NCBI GenBank assembly: GCA_005656395.1
Contig: SRSI01000048.1
Location: 186,001 to 250,000 of the forward strand
DNA length: 64,000 nt
Reading direction: 5' to 3'
From: Strongyloides papillosus
Taxonomy: Eukaryota > Nematoda > Chromadorea > Rhabditida > Strongyloididae
Shown: piece by piece, positions 61,055-64,000 of the stretch
Layout: every line of letters starts with the position of its first letter
How positions within the stretch are numbered: position 1 is the stretch's first letter
The notes under the pieces: model-generated
What the model was told of the DNA's origin: nothing
The model's input: only the letters and a program-made list of their open reading frames with translations
Databases searched by the model: none
Program-made: the position numbers and the translations under genes

Positions 61055-61400
61055 TCAATTATCTCTGCTTCGTTTTAAATTGTTTTCTTTATCTTTATTT
61101 ATAACTTGATCAATTTTGATTGTATTATTATCTCTAACATTTTCTATTTTATGTGGAAATTGTACTAAAATTCTACAAATTTGCAAATGCCCATCTTTAT
61201 TTTACTCTGATAATTAGAATGATTTGATAATTCTAAGAGTTCTTGTAATTCATTTTGTTCTGTGATTCAAATTCACAATCAAAACATCTAGATCTTCCGT
61301 AAAATATATGAGATTCATAATGATTATACGGAATTTGTATATCTTCAATAGTCTTGTCATGAATGAAACAATAAAATGATGTGTTTCTTTCTATATTTAA
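61055..61400 (-). pseudogene. Decayed paralogue of the C2H2 gene at 56060
   Basis: Read from about 61400 downward: TSFYCFIHDKTIEDIQ, NHYESHIFYGRSRCFDCEFE, then a stop and frame change, ELLELSNHSNYQ, and in a third frame LQICRILVQF with PHKIENVRDNN. Each piece lines up in order with the intact gene (SFYCFICDKRITTN, HFEEHVDYKPFRCLDCNGRF, LEEHLISSKHLNYS, LDLQKFITF, VENLTEED). The second Cys of finger one is His, and no start codon is left. It is a dead tandem relative separated from the intact gene by the helicase gene. Confidence 0.7.
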
Positions 61401-61863
61401 AAATATTTTTGTAGAAATAGTTTTTTGTCGGTGGAATTAAAAAGGGTTTAATTAAACATCATGTAAATGAAAAAATGGTAAGAGTCAGTTTTCTATTACA
61501 CACAAAAACGTTAACTAGATAACAGTTGATTTTTAACTTTAAACTACGTAAATTTCTCTGAACTATGATTCAAATTAATTGACAATATTCATGATAAGTA
61601 ACTACTTTTTAATTACTGGTAAAATCGATCAAACAATTTTTTCAGTGATAAATAGCAACTTCAGACCTTTCTAATATTGTTTTAATTGTCTATATTAATG
61701 ATGACCATGACTCATAAATTATAACCTATTTCAAGTCATAAATCATAATTGATATCTCTTGTCATGTATAATAAAACACAAATACAATCATAATAAATGT
61801 TTATTGTTATGATAATGGAATTTTTATACAAAATGAGTTACCCTTTTTAAATCAAATTGTACC
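61401..61863. other. Intergenic 460 bases
   Basis: AT-rich. A TTACACACAAAAACG at 61496 resembles the edge of the dispersed repeat for about 11 bases only. Nothing else seen. Confidence 0.45.
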
Positions 61864-62355
61864 TTAAAAAGTGAACCTTAGAATAAGTAAAAAGGATGAA
61901 ATAATTAATAATAATGGTAAAGTTAATGAAGTAGATGAATTACAAAATTCACTATTACAATAACAATTTTCTTTAATTATACCATTAGTATCTTTGTATG
62001 TTATACATTTCTCTGTATGATCCAAGAATGGCAATGTATCCATACAACCACGGAAGAAACCACCATCATCAGGACCTTTAACACACCATAAACCTGTGCA
62101 GAATCTTTTTCTTGTACATGATGAAAGCCAACTTGCATTTCCTATCGAATGACATTCATAACATCTAACTTTTTTTGGTTCTTTATAATGAAATGTTGAT
62201 GAGTCAGTATTATGTTGTTGTTGGTTCCTTAAAGAATGATTATCAAGATTAAATTTAACTTGATCTATATTATTGTTATCTCCATGTTCTTGTGATTTTA
62301 TTGCAATATTTTTTAAAGATATTGCTAATATAAATATAGTAAAAAAATATTTCAT
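61864..62355 (-). CDS. Ly6/uPAR-like secreted Cys-rich protein with GPI-type tail, 163 aa
   Basis: Single exon from ATG 62355. A signal peptide (MKYFFTIFILAISLKNIAI) is followed by a polar, His/Asn-rich linker. Then comes a three-finger-like Cys domain: RCYECHSIGNASWLSSCTRK, FCTGLWCVKGPDDGGFFRGC, a Cys in KCITYK, and CYCNSEFCN at the end, the C-x-C...CN pattern that closes Ly6 domains. The C-terminus is hydrophobic (LTLPLLLIISSFLLILRFTF) and preceded by small residues (NSSTS), fitting GPI anchoring. It would sit on the outer cell surface. Nematodes have many such proteins, often neuronal or cuticular; the partner is unknown. Confidence 0.82.
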   Translation of the reverse strand: MKYFFTIFILAISLKNIAIKSQEHGDNNNIDQVKFNLDNHSLRNQQQHNTDSSTFHYKEPKKVRCYECHSIGNASWLSSCTRKRFCTGLWCVKGPDDGGFFRGCMDTLPFLDHTEKCITYKDTNGIIKENCYCNSEFCNSSTSLTLPLLLIISSFLLILRFTF

Positions 62356-62820
62356 AATATTTACCAAATATAGAAAGTAAAATACACTTAGTTATAAAAA
62401 TATAATCTTTTTTATTTTCAAGGACAATATAAAGTATTATATGTATACAATATATTCTAAAACTAGTAAGGTTGTTAGATGGACCTTAAAGAGTTTTTAT
62501 TAGGTAGGTGTTGCTTTTGAAAGAGGTAAAGTCGGTGATCAAGATGAATAATAGGAAGCGGCTGCCTTTAATTTCTTAAAATGATGGAGGGTAACATATA
62601 TTTATGAGATATAGAAAATGATACTATAGATAACTATCACTATACTCAATGACAAAAGTAATTTCTTCTGTCATTATACATTTATAGGTTGATATGAATA
62701 TGTTATGGTATATCATGCATTATCTTTAATAGAAAACATGTTGTAAAAAGATAATTATATGATGTTTTTTACAAGTTTCTCTTTTAAAAGGTTGAAGTAA
62801 TTTTTTTATCATTAACAATA
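62356..62820. other. Intergenic 465 bases
   Basis: AT-rich space between two minus-strand genes. No feature recognised. Confidence 0.5.
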
Positions 62821-63888
62821 TTACACATTTAATGGATTATTAACTTTTTCTACAGAATTTTTTCTAGTAACTATTCGTTTCCTCAATCCATAGGTTTTAT
62901 TTACCATTGAAAGTTTATCATTATATTCCATTGTTCTTCTTTCTGCAATTTTTGTAACATTCTTCAAAACATCTCTCATAGATCTATGATATTTTTCATT
63001 ATCCTCATTATTATTTTCTTTTTCATCAATCAAACCAATTTGCCTAAACGATTCCATTTTCTTTTGTACCATCTTATTTTTATACACATCAACAGCTTCT
63101 TTCATTTTTTTTGCTAATGCAACCTAAAACATTAATAAATAATATTTGTAGTAAAAATTATAAATACATACATCATGTTTCTTCTCCCGATTCAATAACA
63201 TTTCTTCATAAAATAATACCAAATTATTTTTCTTTTTTATTTCAAGTTCACTTTCTTTTATTTCTGGTTTAAACATTCTATAAATTACTGCTGCTACAAC
63301 TACTGGAGTGACAAATAAAACAGTTAATAAATAAGATAATAACCCTTTAACATATGCTTCAGTCTGATCAATTATAGAAATATCTGCCCTTGAAATAATA
63401 CTTCCGTTATGCTTACATTCATACGTTCCAATATCTTCTGCTTTTAATAATGGTTGTATGAAAAGACTGTAATCTACCATCGATACGGAGAAACGCCATT
63501 GCATAAAATCTTCATTTTTAATCATATGACCATTTTTATACCAAAAAACTGTATCATTTTTTTTACGACCCGGACAATGAATAATAATAAATACACCTTC
63601 CATCATTTCATAACTTTGAACACCTTCTTCTAAAGTAAATTCATATCTTTTTTGTTGACCCAAAAATAAAACTTTCATAAACAGTCTTTTTAATTTATGT
63701 AAATTTCCTCTCATATTTTTCATTTGTGAGTGTGTATAAGAATCGGGATCATTTTTAAATTCCTCTAACTCTTCGGCAAATATTGGTTCTTCTGTTGTTG
63801 TTTTTACCTTACTTCTCCAGCCATCAAAAAATGATGAAGTTCCCAGGAATGAGATAAAAAGTATTTGGATTAAAAAGAGTTTGTACAT
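62821..63888 (-). CDS. Single-Ig transmembrane protein with coiled cytosolic tail, 339 aa
   Basis: Two exons, 63888-63172 and 63123-62821 (donor GTATGT, acceptor GTTTTAG, phase kept). Signal peptide MYKLFLIQILFISFLGTSSF, a charged linker, one Ig domain (FIIIHCPGRKKNDTVFWYKN through EDIGTYECKHNG, with the two Cys and the Trp), one membrane helix (LLSYLLTVLFVTPVVVAAVI) and a cytosolic part rich in Lys/Glu (LVLFYEEMLLNREKKHDVAL; AERRTMEYNDKLSMVNKTYG). It is too small for the large cell-adhesion families. Orientation is type I. I do not recognise the orthologue; small nematode Ig surface proteins are often neuronal. Confidence 0.8.
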
Positions 63889-64000
63889 TTAATTTGATGT
63901 ACTAAATATTCCTAAGAATAATAATTAATTAAATTCCATATTAGAAAAAATTTAAGATTCAAATTTTTCCACATAATTTTATTATTAAAGTTACCACTAC

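Noticed and set aside
1..64000. tRNA, rRNA, snRNA, CRISPR or prokaryotic features
   Set aside because: Intergenic regions were scanned by eye and no cloverleaf-like, rRNA-like or regularly spaced repeat pattern was found; a covariance-model search would be needed to exclude small RNAs.

Overview
The window looks like nuclear DNA of a nematode. It is very AT-rich (I estimate about three quarters A+T) and gene-dense, with few, mostly short introns that have GTAAGT-like donors and TTTTAG or TTTCAG acceptors. Several start codons sit only 5-6 bases after a TTTCAG, the usual look of spliced-leader addition. Very low GC, few introns and single-exon stretches of several kilobases suggest a Strongyloides-like (clade IV) species. 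That placement is inference; no marker gene proves it.

Left part (1-25 kb): one giant minus-strand muscle gene, a kettin (ketn-1) homologue, fills 1-16673 and runs off the left edge. It shows 33 immunoglobulin domains and what looks like a second, internal start. After it come a small orphan gene, a tiny secreted glycine-rich peptide gene, a mitochondrial ACBP-enoyl-CoA isomerase and an otopetrin-like proton channel.

Middle part (25-36 kb): a compact block of housekeeping genes. It holds mitochondrial ribosomal protein uL14m (with an apparent one-base frameshift), a C1orf53/DUF5522 protein, a CCCH zinc-finger protein like ZC3H3, a CHID1-like GH18 protein, SRP68, VPS35, a small acidic orphan and the beta subunit of succinyl-CoA ligase. 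Neighbours are often divergent or convergent with gaps of 100-450 bases.

36-45 kb is different: a graveyard. A 275-base repeat that starts at a TA dinucleotide is followed by broken copies of a ferlin, a 1-Cys peroxiredoxin, the translation factor GUF1/LepA and a nematode sulfotransferase, all on the plus strand. In their midst sits one intact four-exon gene of unknown function (37885-38925). A second copy of the repeat forms one end of a candidate Tc1/mariner-type miniature element (43350-44299) with imperfect terminal inverted repeats.

Right part (45-64 kb): a coiled-coil protein, a full ABCA transporter, a CDC25 phosphatase, a small orphan, a two-finger C2H2 protein, a FANCJ/DOG-1 helicase with a PCNA-box-like motif near its start, a decayed paralogue of the C2H2 gene, a Ly6-like GPI-anchored protein, and a single-Ig transmembrane protein. 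The genes do not form one pathway; this is an ordinary eukaryotic neighbourhood with one decaying, repeat-bounded island. Exon boundaries were read by eye from splice signals and reading phase.
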